Of a DNA stretch of 64,000 nt, positions 13,822 through 26,348 are shown in pieces. Both the position numbers and the translations under genes were made by a program. The stretch spans positions 18,662,001-18,726,000 of the forward strand of contig NC_079879.1 in NCBI RefSeq assembly GCF_029227915.1, in the 5' to 3' direction. This DNA comes from Hydractinia symbiolongicarpus (Eukaryota > Cnidaria > Hydrozoa > Anthoathecata > Hydractiniidae). Numbering within the stretch: position 1 is the stretch's first letter; the number at the start of each line of letters is the position of its first letter. Under the pieces are notes generated by a model. The model did not search any database. It saw only the letters and a list, made by a program, of their open reading frames with translations, and had not been told where the DNA came from.

Positions 13822-16800
13822 TGTATTTTGCTGAAAAAGTAAAAGTAAAACATAAATCAGCACGTTTTAATAAATTCTTGTCATAGTGACATCATAATGT
13901 TTAGAATTTTAAGAAAAAGAAAAACTTTTTTTAAAGAAATACAATGCATATAATTTACTATCTTGATTTCTATACTCCAATGACAACATGAGCTATACAC
14001 GATTGCTTAACACCCTCATACTTCTTTAGATATATTTTTTCAGGTGCTCCTTGTAAACATTGCAGTTATGTGAGAAAAAATTGTAATTTAGTCACCCCTA
14101 TATTGTTCTGTAGCTAAAGCGTACATCACATTTGGTGGCTAACTAAATATGATCGTACTCATGGGTGTACATCACATGAAAATAACCCTAACATATTTTC
14201 TAGTGCTCCACTTACCAAATCTTGACTAAAGCAAACTATAAAAACAAATCTTAAAACATCTTTTTTTTGGACCCTGACCCCCACATTTGAACGTTTTCCT
14301 TACGAAACCATTAAAACAATGCAGTGGTTAAAGTGTTAAGATAAAAATTAGTTTAATGTCATTTCATAGAGGACATTTATCTTAGATAAAAAGTGACTAA
14401 AATATTGCTGATATTTTAAACACATGCATATAATTTTTAAGCATGCGAAAGACAACACTTTTATGTCTGTTCATGTCTAGCATAGTTCAACATCATTCAA
14501 ATGTACGAACATAGAAAAAAAATATAATTCTTTTGCATAACATTAACAACAGCATATTAAACTTTAAATCTCGATAATTCAACAACAGTTTTTGGTTGAC
14601 ACCCTTATATATTTTAGGTACAAGGATTTATTAATATTCGACAGAACAAAACCAGTAACATTCTGGACATATCAAGCTTTCCAACAGTGACTGTTTCTCA
14701 CTTAAAATAAATTATTCATGTGGTATCACAATTAAAAGGTAAAAAGTCACAACAACCTTTTGATAAAAAATTAGAATTAGACTTTAAAAAGCAAAACAGG
14801 GACAGATTTGAACAGTGTGGTTTTTATGTGATAAGCTTTAAATGCTTTGTATCTTTTAGCTTAGAGTTAGCAACTCGAAGAAGTGTCCAATATTTTTTTA
14901 CATTTTCGCAACTTATGTGATAGGAAATTTATCTAGCTTTTATAAAAAAAGTTTTTATGTAAATTTTTTGATACTTTAGGATATTAGGCAAGTTGTCAGA
15001 TGGTAACTTCTTTAAATGTGCTAGCGATATCATTTGTGTTTGTGATGTGAAAGTGCACTCTCCTGAAAAAGATCTGTCACACTCAACTGGAGATATTGAA
15101 TTAAAATGATTAATGAACAGCTATCAATTTTGAATTCCAAATGCTTCAAAGAAATGTGTGCTAAACTGTTGCAGGATGAACTTTGACTAAACGGCTAATT
15201 TCACAACTAATATTTTGTTCAAAAAAATTTCAACTAGTAAAGAATTTGAATGATAAATTGCACCAAAAAACACACTCTTTTCTCATTTGCAAGTAAAAAC
15301 AAAAAACGAACAATATGGAACTCCATAGAATAAAACTAGTGCTCCTTTTTCTAACCTATTGTCCTTGGAAACAAATGTAACAAGGAAGTCAGTGATACTA
15401 TAAATGCATGCAATGTTATTCGTGCTGTTTAAATGAAATTTACATATTGATATATTCCCGCTTAAACGAAATAAACAAACATTTTGATAGAGGGGGCAAT
15501 AATTTTACAGTTTATTTTGTTAATTATATTTTTTTGTTATTGTACTTTTTAATGTTTCTGCAGTGGATATGTGGAAGTAAAGAGTGGACATCATCTTTTA
15601 AGATTTGTTTTTACACTATTGCTTTATTAGCAATTTTTGCACGTTCAAACTGGGATTGTTTTTAATGAATTTACTGTGACCCAGGAAACCAAACACAAGA
15701 ATTAAATGAGCCAATTATAACATATATATTGTAACAAAAAAATTCCAAACGCCAAAAAAACTTTTACAGCTAAAACTACTGTGTCAATAAGCAAATCCTG
15801 TTTAAAAATATCAAGTGGCAAGAAAAATTCTTCTGCAGTAACAAGAGTGGCAGATAAAACCAATTTAATACTTATAAGAAAAGCAAAAAAAAGGTGAATA
15901 GCACACAGAATTCTTCACAACATATTTTTATTCTACTGTTCAAACCATTTATTGATAAGTATGCAAGAGAGTATTACATTACACAAAATAAAAAGATTAT
16001 AGATATTTTATTATAAAAATATAAAAACATTAAGATTAAATGGAATTATATTGCCTGAAAATTCAATTATCAAATGACTAACTTAGAATCACCAATAAAG
16101 CATTTCTATCAAAGATATTGTGAACAGCCCCTTCTCTTAAGCATCCCACCTAAGGGTAGTATAAGTACTAAATTGGTGATCCAATGTATTTAAAAACATA
16201 ATTTTTTTAAATGTTTCTCAAAAAAGCATAAAATAAAAAAAATTCAAATATACATAAACAGTAAGCAAATAAATAATGACAAATATATTGTAAATATTGT
16301 ACCTACACAATTTTAAATTTAAAAACACCGAAATATAAACAAACGCTATTTAAAATAATATTCTCAATTTAAACACTCTTCCATGCACCACAATAAACAC
16401 ATTTTATCAACTTTTGCAAAATCTTTTGTACTTTATTTTCATAAATTTTTGCGAGCAGAACATTGTGATACTTTAAGTACATTTTTTAAAAAGAATATCA
16501 AAAAATTTATTATTGCAGTTCAAAATTTCAAAATTTCACCAAATTTATTTTGCTTTGCCTTAAAATTTCGCGGAAATTTATTTTTGCAAACTTTTGAAAA
16601 CCACAAAACCAAAAATTTTCTTTCAACAAAAATTTCTAACAATAAAGTATTCGGTAAAGAAAAGTAGTTGAAATGATATCTCCTATATCTCAGCGTAATA
16701 ACCGAATGGTAATAACTTAAAAATTACTGACATTCCTGAGATTTAAAACAATTCTCTTTAAAAACTAAAAAAGCACACTTAACTAATTTTTTCTCATATA

Positions 16801-17344
16801 TACATATAATTTATAGATAAACCAGTCATAAACATATTACAAGTTAAAGTAGTCTACAATAATGATCTAAAATACCTTCTAAAGTTGTAGATAACTTTTC
16901 TCAATGTGTTCTTTCTTTTAAAAATAGACAAAAAAGAAATTTAAGAACAAAGCCATCTATGTTTGAACGTGTCAATATAGATAGCCTAAAGCTATATTTT
17001 AACTTTCAAACATTTCATGACAAATGATCAGAAAAAGCTGTAAATAATTCACATAAAAAAGTTTAAAATTAAAAAAGGTACTTAAGTGTTTTCATATCAC
17101 ATATTCTTTTCTTCTGGTCATTTTATTATTAAAAAAAATTCTTACAAACAAGTAAAAGCTATGTACATTTTAAATAATCTAAGATAAAATCTAATATTTT
17201 TTATACCATAACCAGGTCTGTCAGTTTTTATTTTTAAGGAAGATTTGGGATAAAAAGGTTAGTCAAGTCAAGAAGATATATAAAGCTATCATTGTCAAAT
17301 ATGGTCAGAACTTGATCATTGTTGAAACAAGGATTCTGGACTGG
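13822..17344. other. Intergenic region between acyltransferase and GLCE
   Basis: AT-rich DNA upstream of the complete acyltransferase and downstream of GLCE. Open frames of 60-95 codons occur here but show no recognisable domain or codon bias. The stretch near 16,540-16,600 (AAATTTCGCGGAAATTTA) resembles low-complexity dispersed repeat sequence. A minus-strand AATAAA at 17127-17122, about 220 bp past the GLCE stop, is a likely polyadenylation signal. Confidence 0.5.
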
Positions 17345-20300
17345 TCAGTTATGTCGAGCTAGTATACCAGCAGCATAATTAATCCAGCGATGTAGAGTAC
17401 TATTAATAGACTTACTACCTGTAATGCTAACAATAGCATCTAGCAATTCTAAATGAACTCGGTGATATTGCCACCTTGCAATATTAGGTGAAAAGCCTGG
17501 AACAGAAAAATGTCTTAAGTCATAAAAAGATCCATGTCCATTATCATAGACAGGCAATACTTTTTCCAAGGATTCAAATCCTTGTTGGAATAACCTTTCT
17601 GCTTCTTTATCTTCGATTGTTTTGGAAAGATCATATAGCCCAAGTAAAGAATAAATAAAGCCATTTAAAACAAAGAGTGAAGGTGTTGTTGGGTACTCTT
17701 CATACCATGGGTATTTTCCAAATAGCATGGCAAGCACACCATTCTGTTCTGATGGAATATTGAATACTTTTGTGGCTTTCACAGCTGCATTTAAATATTT
17801 TTTATCTTTAGTATGAGAGTATACTCTACATAACAAAGATATAGCTTGTCCTTGTCCCATGGCACTGTACCAACCTGGTTTGATGTTCAAAATACCTTTG
17901 ATCACTGTCCTACTTACATTATTTCTCCACCCACCAACATCATCTTGAAAGTGAACAAGCCAGTCAGCAGCAGCTGTAAATTTTGCAAGATGATCTATTT
18001 GAACCAGTGATAACTTTTCAACGTAACTTATGTGTTTAAATAATATTGTCAGAAGCTTAACAACTTTTATGTTAACTGTTTTTCCTTGTTTTTTTCCTTC
18101 AATGAATGATAGCCCCTTTACTAAATCTACATTTAAATCTCGAACAATGGTATTTTTTCTTAGGTGCATTCCTAAACCATAGGTGATTATTCTTGTTTTT
18201 CTTTTCACAAATGTTTTTTCTAAAATAGAAGATTAATAAAACATATCAAACCCCAGAATTTGAACCTTGGAACCATGAATCAAATGAGAAGCAGTATTTC
18301 CTAATGTAAAATTAGATCATAAATTTCCTATTAAACATCCATTTGATGTTCAACCGTCACGCCATAGAGATATAGTAAAAGAAAAAGAGGCTGAACATGA
18401 TAATTTTTAATTCAAAATCCATTTGTTTTTAAACAAACAATGCGAAGCACATCACTAGGTTCCAGTTTTTTTACTTGTTTGTCGAAAAAAATGACAATTA
18501 TTAATGATTCTCACAGTATAGAATTCTGAGAAATATACAGATTAAGAAAGAGATTAAGTTTTTCCACTGAATTCTGCAAATGCTTATTGTTAAAAAGCAC
18601 TCAGGTTTAACCTTCAAAATACTTTACTTGCATGATTTTCAAAAGAATCAGTTAAAGCTTTGAAGGTCAGCCATATTTGTTGTTATTGTATGTACATAAA
18701 AAACAAATGTGATTTTTCAAGAAATACTGAACAGAATATAACTCCTTCATAGATTTTCTGGAGGTAATGGTTTATTTTTTACTTTAGTAATAACCTTTAA
18801 GAGAATGACAAAATTCAACTGATAATTTTTGGCATCTAACTAGCCATAAAAAGGATTTCTGTCACAACTATTAATACTTGCAACTTGTGAGTTCCTAATT
18901 TTTAGCCAATCACAGCCATATTAAATCATAGATTTATTTTGCATAAGGTGATTTTCTTGTCAGTCAGGGAAAATGAAAATTGACTAGACACTACGAAATT
19001 TGAATAACTAGTATAGATATACTAGTATAGTTTTAGACTAACAGATGTTATTTTTGTTGCTGGATGTGTCAATGAGCATATTTTGTGTTTAACTTTATAC
19101 TCAGTGTTGTTATTTGTGTACTATTTTCAAATTTTAAGGTACTCTTTGACATGTTTTAAAACTCTTTTTTATTATAGCAAGATGTGTTAATCCACAACAA
19201 CAGGTTAATTTAAGGCTTCCTAGTTCTGCTAAGAGAGACCTTAGTGATATATTTGTTAGTATCTTTGAGCTTATTTACCACAATGTAAAAATATTAGCAG
19301 TACTAATCTCTCTTAGCAGAGCTAGGAAGCCTGAAATTAACCTGTTGTTGTGGTTAAAATAAAAATAAAAACATTGGATCCAAGAAAACAATACTGCTTT
19401 ATGGACACGCTTAAGTAAAATAGCCTTAATGGCCATTGTGACTTTTTTCTTTTATTATATCTCTATGGTTAAACACAAATATTTGCTTGAAATTTATTTA
19501 ATTAATGAACAGAATGACATTAGAGCATATTTTAAGTCAGAATTCAAAATTACAAGATAGTTAGGTTGGTGGAATAAACCATTTATTAAATCAAATAAAA
19601 CATAAACAGCAACTTTGAAAATTTACTTTTCAATTTGTCTATTGAACTCTCCAGGATGTAATCCAGAATTGTAAAATAAGGGCTGTAAGATCCTGAATGG
19701 GAATTTGATGAAGGTGGTCTTAGGTATTATTAAAATCTTGTATTTTCACAACTTGTATAAAATGGTCTTTAAGTCCCATATTTTGTAGTGAATATATTCA
19801 GCTACTCTAATAAACTGGGAAATTTGGGATAAAGTTCACTTCAGAAATAGCCGCTTAACGGTTACTGAGAATGCTGAATTACACCCTGCTCTTCATATTG
19901 TGAGAAAGTTTAACTTTATCTGACTTACCTGTATTGTATCGCAATGTATATTTTTTGCCATCATCAGCAAAAACTTGCACAATAAAGGGTGTGAGTTTCT
20001 TCATTTTAATTTTAACAATAAGCTTCTCCTTTTCGTTTACAGCAAATTTTTTTCTTGATTCCTCTAATAGCAACAAGAAATATTTAATTATAACAAACAA
20101 TCGATAACATTAAAATTCTAAATACACAATTTAACCTGGAAATACATAGTTTAGGATATTGACAATTAAATGCCAAAGTGATTTCCTGGATTTTTTCATT
20201 ACTTTGGCAATATGCATTCCACAGCAAGAGATTTAGACTGTCATATCACAGTTTTGGGAACGTTCAATAATTATCAACACCATGGGTAGTTCTTCCTGTT

Positions 20301-21072
20301 TTTCATGATGCACGTGACAATAAATAAGAGGTTAGTAGTACTCCTATTTGCTGCGTGATATCACGGTTTAAAAAGGCAATTTTAGCGTTATGTAATTATT
20401 AAACAGCCTTTTCATTAGAATGTATTAAAAAATAATCTAACCTGATGTTAGGTCAATTACTCTCTCCTCATATTCTTGTTGGTCCTTGTACAGCTTGCTT
20501 AAATGTGATAGCCCATACTGAGCAATTTGGATTGGGTAATAATACCCTCTTACATCCCATTGAGTTGTAACTGGAACTTCGTATTCTCCACTTATGGCCT
20601 TTACACGACTTCTGATAGCAACATCAGTTTCATCAAAAGACAAGTACACACCTGATGTGGTATACAATTTAAAGTTTAATTCATATGGGTTAATAATACT
20701 ATTTGTGTGCGACCAACTAAACTCCAGGGGTTTAGCGTAAACACCTGGCCTAACTGTAACAAAATCACCACCAATTTCATAAAACTTTCGTAAAAATGTA
20801 AATGGTACATAAAGATCATCTCCAATTTTTTTGCCAACAAATAAATTTAACTTGTTAACCTTTACGTCAACATCTCTCAGTTTTACACTTGGACGACGGT
20901 TGTATCCTGTTACGACAGCCATTTGTGTTGATGACAAATTACGCCTTATTCCATATGTTTTAGTATATAGAAATGAGGAGTGGTGAACATATACCCAAAT
21001 ACACACAATTAAGAAGACAATCCACAACATACCCTTTCCATTTGCTACACGAAACAACTTCTTACACCACAT
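17345..21072 (-). CDS. GLCE: D-glucuronyl C5-epimerase (heparan sulphate)
   Basis: A Golgi enzyme that converts D-glucuronic acid to L-iduronic acid in heparan sulphate chains. Three coding exons join in phase: 21072-20442, 20063-19929, 18219-17345. They total 1641 nt, or 546 aa (vertebrate GLCE is near 617). The ATG at 21072 is preceded by an AG that could end a 5' UTR intron. Residues about 15-31 form a type II membrane anchor (MLWIVFLIVCIWVYV). The second exon contributes beta-rich sequence (KKYTLRYNTG). The last exon encodes the alpha/alpha toroid with WYEEYPTTPS (about 428-437), GLYDL (Tyr451), YDLRHF (Tyr488) and ARWQYH (Tyr507). From memory of the family, these three tyrosines match active-site positions. 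Intron 1 of the coding region is 378 bp and intron 2 is 1709 bp, the latter filled with repeats. Confidence 0.94.
18362..19468. mobile_element. Inverted-repeat-bounded element in GLCE intron
   Basis: A 26-bp inverted repeat, CCATAGAGATATARTAAAAG followed by an A-rich tail, occurs at 18362 and in reverse complement ending at 19468. I see no clean target duplication. The 1.1 kb between is non-coding and includes a smaller foldback element at 19192-19353. It is probably a non-autonomous DNA transposon. Confidence 0.5.
19192..19353. mobile_element. Foldback MITE flanked by TTAA
   Basis: Arms of about 47 bp, starting CCACAACAACAGGTTAATTT and ending in its near-perfect reverse complement, enclose a short loop. 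The arm also contains GGCTTCCTAG and CTGCTAAGAGAG. TTAA stands at 19187-19190 and 19354-19357, with one extra T on the left. TTAA flanks suggest piggyBac- or Kolobok-type mobilisation. Confidence 0.65.
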
Positions 21073-23190
21073 TATCAAACCTAAATATAAATTTAAAATA
21101 AATTAAATTTTAACATTATTTGTGTCATGGTCAATGGTTAAAACAGCCTTATCAATCCAAAGTTTTTGTCAAACTAACAGAGAAACCCCTTTCTGCATGG
21201 CAACAAAAAAAGGCAAACTTTAAGAATTTAATTATCCATGTCTACGGAAGGTACAGTTTGTACAGCTTATAAAGTTCTCTAATTTTTTTATATTTTACAA
21301 AATGCTTTTTGGGTTATTTACACTAAACACAGTCTTTTTGTGGTATGGTGTAGAATTTTGTGTCTTATCTTTTAACTTTAAGCTATTAGTAACTCTTTTT
21401 TACTGTGCGGCATAGCTTTAATACTATAACTAACATTTCACAACAATTCATTAGACACCTTCTCAGAGCCCTTCTATCAAATCCCCATATTCGTTAAAAT
21501 CTAATAACTTCTGCTTTTAGGTATTTCATCATCTGAAATTTGTAAAAACCAGGCCTGTTAGTAAGAAAAAAGCACCTTCGCCATAAATATTGCACACCTC
21601 CAAACTTTAATAATTTTGATTGCGCAAGCGCTCCCGAAATATAAAAATTACAAATAAAAGTCGAGAATGTGAATCAACAAAATTCCTTTGCACCTGTACA
21701 CCGCAGAGGTTGCTGTTTAGTGTGCAGAATTTTAACCCAGATATAAAAAGGTGTAAGTTGAGTCATTAATTAAACTTTGTGACTAGTTGTAGAACAAACC
21801 ATATATATATTCATATGTAAATTTAAGAAAGTTGAACGGCAGGTAATAATGACAACGCTATCAATAAATCATGAAAATCATTACCTAAAATAATATTCTG
21901 TTATTATCAAAGATAATCTTTTACTTAGTTTATTTTTCTCCATAAGACGACCGTACATGGGGTTATTCTATTTAAATTGTATTTTTTATTTTTGAAACTA
22001 AAATATATTCCATGTTAGTCTATATATAAAAAAAGAAATATAGGAAAAACAAATTCAGAGTACCAAGTTTGGAAATCAAGATGGCTCGGCTAGACAAACG
22101 GTTTGTGGAACTGAGGGAGCAGTTAATGGGCCAAAGACACACCCATTTCTTAGAAATGGACGTGTGTTTGCAGGTACAAGAGTGATGGCTCACCCCTTAT
22201 TGATAAGTCTGAAAAACAGAAAGATATTTTAAATAACTTTCCTTTAGCTCTCCAGAATTTCAAGAAGAATGTTAAATTTGTTAAAGTGTTCTGTTATTTT
22301 AAGTTGCATAGACAACTATGTGCAAAAAACGTGATTTTGCCATAACACCATGCTTTTTTCCAGAGGCTGAAAATCACATCCTGGGTCGCTAAAAATCTGT
22401 CATGTATTTGTTATCTTACTATAGCTATATCTCTGCCAAAAAGTCTCCAAGAAAAGTCTTTTATATGGAGCTAAACACAGTTTAGCTCATGTTAATTTCA
22501 GTTTCCCGTTGGGTTGCTAGCTGGTTGGGTGAACTAAAATAAAAAAAAACACTATATTGAGCTTCAAATTTGTGCATGATCTTTTGTTTACCCACATTGG
22601 GTATTGTCTCAATTAACTAGGCCACCGAGCCTAGCCTCTGTTACCATTGGCATATTAATTAGAATTTCACATCACATCGGCCTCCGACCTAACCTGAAAG
22701 ATTGTCTTCAAAAAAAAAAACAACTACAGATTTCACTATCTGTTTAACTATAGTTATAGCTAGCTAGCTCCATGTTTTCAAGAAGCATCTATATCACTGC
22801 AACCTATTAGTACATCATCAACTCTGTCAACTCTTTAGCTTCAATAACATAAAGGCATCAAATAGTGGTAAGAAAAGTGTTTTGTTTGAAAAACATGCTG
22901 CCGCTGTGGAGCCTCAGCTGGGCATGTTAAAAAATTGGTGCAACTTGGCAAGGAATCCCTTGTTCTAATTTCGAGCTCATACAACATGCCTGTGAAGGGT
23001 TTTACTATGTCTCAGCTCGCCCAAGCTCTAATTGACAAATTTTGGCGCAAAGCAAAATCCCTTTCCATCAGTCGATGATGAGACAAGCCCCATAAGTTTG
23101 TTTGACCAATCTCATGCAAGTTTTCATTCCCGGGAAGACGGTCCGAGCAGCCATGTTGGATAAGAGAATAGGAAGCACGGCGTAACTACT
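21073..23190. other. Intergenic region upstream of GLCE and of the DIRS element
   Basis: This holds the GLCE upstream region and unannotated AT-rich DNA. The one coding-like patch is 22081-22170 on the plus strand, a 30-codon frame ending at a CAG/GTACAA donor-like site; it has no partner exon that I can identify. The stretch from about 22.9 kb is richer in GC and probably belongs to the 5' leader of the adjacent DIRS-like element. Confidence 0.4.
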
Positions 23191-24210
23191 ATGGAGGAGA
23201 GTGCCAATCAACAAGACAACCCCCAGGAACCCAAATGTATACGTGTGCATGCGGACTTTTCGAACTTTTTCAACAACAAGGTTTTTTGCAAAAAGAGCTG
23301 CAAAATTTAGTCAGCACCCAGAACTTTGTTTCGCCACAAAGGCAAGGACAGCTGCCTCACCCTCGCCCACCCCCTTTTAACCTTTCTGCCGCCGGTTTAC
23401 TCTTGCCACATACTATCCGTAATGGCGGGCCTAGCGATGTTGACTTCCAGCAGGCCAACATCGTTCGCAATGAGGCTCCGCAGCATGACGCTATTGTTCT
23501 GGATATTTCTAGTGTGTGTCTGGCGTCCATTCCTAACCGATTTTTGGACAAAATTAAGTCGCGTGAGTACTTGAATTTTGATACTCTTTTGCCTCCATCT
23601 CTACACTCTTCTGTTTTGTGTACTTCTCTTCCCATGGACAATCTGGGGGAGTTCGATCTGAATATTCAAAATGTGGATGGTGCCCCCAAGGTGTCCTTAT
23701 CCCAAAGAATGGCAGGGAAGGGGAAGGTTAAGAATTTTAATTTTTAATTTTTTTGGGTTTCTGCCTGGACAACCTATATGAGGTGCATGGTTTAGTTTAC
23801 CCTTATCTTGTGCAACAAATGTTAGCATACCAAACCTTCATTAGCCAGTTTGCCTCCCAGTACGCTTTTGCGTCTGTTTACACATATGACCAACTTCACT
23901 GGTTGCAGCTGGCACATAATCATTCCCAAAGGTGGGATGTGTTGACGATGCACTGTTTAATATGCACCTTAGAGGCCCCCCTTAGTGTTGTCGCAGAAGG
24001 TTTCCCCTGTGGTACCTCTTCGATGTTTTTTTTGTCATGGCCCCGGGCATTATGCCTCACAATGCCCAAATAGGTGTTTTGGGTCGCAGTCATAGCCCCC
24101 ACAGTTTCGGAATGTCCCTCCTAGAGCTTGGACGCCTTGTCAATACCCCTGCACCTTTGTCCACAGATGTCAGAACTGTTCCAAAGAACACCCAGCTACA
24201 CAATGTCCAT
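23191..24210 (+). pseudogene. DIRS gag-like protein, broken
   Basis: The likely start is ATG 23191, whose frame closes after about 39 codons; a second frame is open from 23235 to 23747. A third segment (23753 onward) holds the AWTTYM and LVQQMLAYQTFISQFASQYA helices typical of DIRS gag-like proteins. A zinc-knuckle-like motif, C-x2-C-x3-H-x4-C (CQNCSKEHPATQC), lies at 24168-24206. At least two shifts and one in-frame stop interrupt it. The function would be nucleic-acid packaging of the element; this copy cannot make it. Confidence 0.65.
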
Positions 24211-24479
24211 CCAGGCCCTCTAAGTTTGGTTCCTGATAGGTTTTTCCTATCACATCTTTGGTCACAACACCCATTAAAGTTCACGTTATAAGAAATTCTT
24301 ATCCTCTCACTTCAATAGAGCTCTAGTAAATTTCATTATTTTTGGTTTTACATTTGGATTTAGGTTAGGATTTGACAACAGCACATTAGCCCAGCCGTCA
24401 GAAACAATAAGTCTGCCTACCATCATAGTAAGAAAATTGAGACAGCAATTTTAAAAGAACTAAACAGGGACATATCACT

Positions 24480-24760
24480 GCTGACCTCTCCAAATTACAC
24501 TGTCAATTTTTTGTTGACACCATTATCAAAGTTTTCATTACTTGGAGTCCCACTGGCCTCTGGGAAAATCATTGGTCCGGTACAAGTTATTACTTACCTT
24601 GGCATCGAGATAGATAGCGTTAATCTTATGATTAGACTCCCTAAGGAAAAGTTTAATGTCCTTATGTCTACCTTACTGAAATGGCAATCCCGGAAGAAGT
24701 GCACCAAACGTGATTTGTTTTCCTTAATTGGGTCAATCTCATGTTGTGTCACATAGCTAG
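24480..24760 (+). pseudogene. Reverse transcriptase / RNase H junction remnant of DIRS
   Basis: An 81-codon segment carries TYLGIEIDSVNLMIRLPKEK and KKCTKRDLFSLIGSIS, blocks found at the end of the reverse transcriptase and before RNase H in DIRS/Ngaro-type elements. The catalytic aspartate motif expected upstream is absent, so the segment is truncated at its 5' side. Confidence 0.75.
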
Positions 24761-25840
24761 CTGTTCCAACACTTATGCTGATCTCCTTTCTCGATTACAG
24801 GTTACAAAGTTCAAAGCCATATGTTCAGAGGCAGAAATTTCTTCTACAATTGTCCCCAAGTCAATCTCGGAGTTCTTGGACATGTTATGGATCGCTACTT
24901 GATTTCAGCACTGTCACCTAATACTAAGGTCTACATACCTAACTGGAATTTGCAGCTTTCAAGGCTTTTGCAACCAAATTTCTGCACCAATGTTTCCACT
25001 TAAAGAGCTGACTCTGCAACTTTTCGTTCCTTTTCTTGCTGGACGAGTCAATTTTCTACAATCAAAGTTTACTTGTGTGGTATCCAATACCAAAGCAATA
25101 TTTGTGGTTACAATGAGAAACTAGTCTCCATGCACAAATTGTTCATGTCTTAAAAGGTATTAGATGTTGTCACCCTCAAGTAGTCAGTCGTAGGTTACCC
25201 ATCACTCCTGCTCATCTACATGAAATGTTGACATTTATTGACCACACCCAGTTTTCTCCTCATGACAAAGCCTTGTGGAAATGTATTATTCTTGTTGCTT
25301 TTTGGGGGTTTTTATGTGTTACAGAATATATTTGTCCCTGCAATTACTTGTTTGACCCAGCCATCAAACTGGCATCTTCTGAATTTAATTTTTCTCCCTG
25401 CGGCAAAGTTATATTTTACATATTAAAGCATCCAAAACAGATCCCTTTAGGCAAATAATCAAAATCTGCTGGCCAACATTGGAGGAAAATTATGTCCTGT
25501 TAATGCAATTAGACAATACCTACTGTTTTGGGGTGGCACACATGGTCCTTTGTTTATCCTTTCCAGTGGCAATTTTGTGACAAGGAAATATGTTTTAGCC
25601 TTTTTAAGTATAAGCCTTAAAAACAATTTAGAACTGAATACACATAGTTTTTGGATCGATGGTGCCTCTGCAGTGGTCTTGTGTGGTTTATCAGAATCCA
25701 TCATTAAAATTCTTGGTAGGTGGTCTAGTGGCTGTTATCGGCGATATGTGCATGTCTCGAAAAACGCTTTGCTAGAATGGAGCAGTAGTATGGCATGCCT
25801 TAGTGGTGTTACTAAATTATGGGACACACAATTCCTGTAA
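24756..25840 (+). pseudogene. Tyrosine recombinase of DIRS, catalytic residues lost
   Basis: The sequence begins with the YADLLSRLQV end of RNase H and continues into a tyrosine recombinase spread over several frames. Box I reads AFWGFLCVTEY, where family members have Arg in place of Cys. Box II reads THSFWIDGAS, where the HxxR motif would need Arg in place of Trp. The downstream block LGRWSSGCYRRYVH, with its conserved tyrosines, is kept. Loss of both arginines plus the shifts between 25440 and 25550 mean it is inactive. Confidence 0.78.
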
Positions 25841-26348
25841 CATTGTGATATATATTTGTTTTTGTGTGGCATTTCCATGATGCTGTTGTAGTTATATTTA
25901 GACAGTAAGGGTGTCATTGTTATTATAATGTAACTGTAAGGAAGTTGTACATATATTTAGGACAGGGCACTATTTGTGCCCTGTTGATATTTGTGAAAAC
26001 TGTTATCTTCACTTCCATATAAGAATTTTTTTCCTATAATGTTCTTTAGAACATTGTAAACGTAAGCAATGCCATGTGGTAGGACTTAAGAATTTGGGGA
26101 AATTTGGGGATGCTGGCCAAACTAGACGTTATGGATGGCATGGCGTCAGTATTAAACTGACGTAAAAAACCTTTTTTAATTAGTGTTTAATTCTGAATTC
26201 ACCAAACCCTGGACATATTCCTGGGGTCTGTTCACCCTTGTGACAGCCTGGAATACTTCATGTTCTTGTCTGGGCTTTTCCACCCACTTCTCATAAATAT
26301 GGCTGACTATATATCACAAGAAGTATTACAGTCAGTGAAATCCTCTTA

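Larger units (their letters stand above)
23191..25840 (+). mobile_element. Decayed DIRS-like tyrosine-recombinase retrotransposon
   Basis: In order on the plus strand there are a gag-like region, a remnant of the reverse transcriptase/RNase H junction and a tyrosine recombinase, which is the gene order of DIRS elements. All parts are broken by stops and shifts. The core of the reverse transcriptase appears deleted between about 24.25 and 24.48 kb, since only the segment after the catalytic region remains. I could not find terminal repeats, so the boundaries are those of recognisable coding sequence. Confidence 0.8.

Noticed and set aside
16383-16667. 94-codon plus-strand frame rich in Phe, Lys and Asn
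   Set aside because: Composition is that of AT-rich repeat DNA (AAATTTCGCGG type); no domain or splice context.
22081-22170. Possible first exon, MARLDKRFVELREQLMGQRH then a donor-like CAG/GTACAA
   Set aside because: It reads like protein, faintly like Sds3/BRMS1 helices, but no second exon was found and the similarity is too weak.
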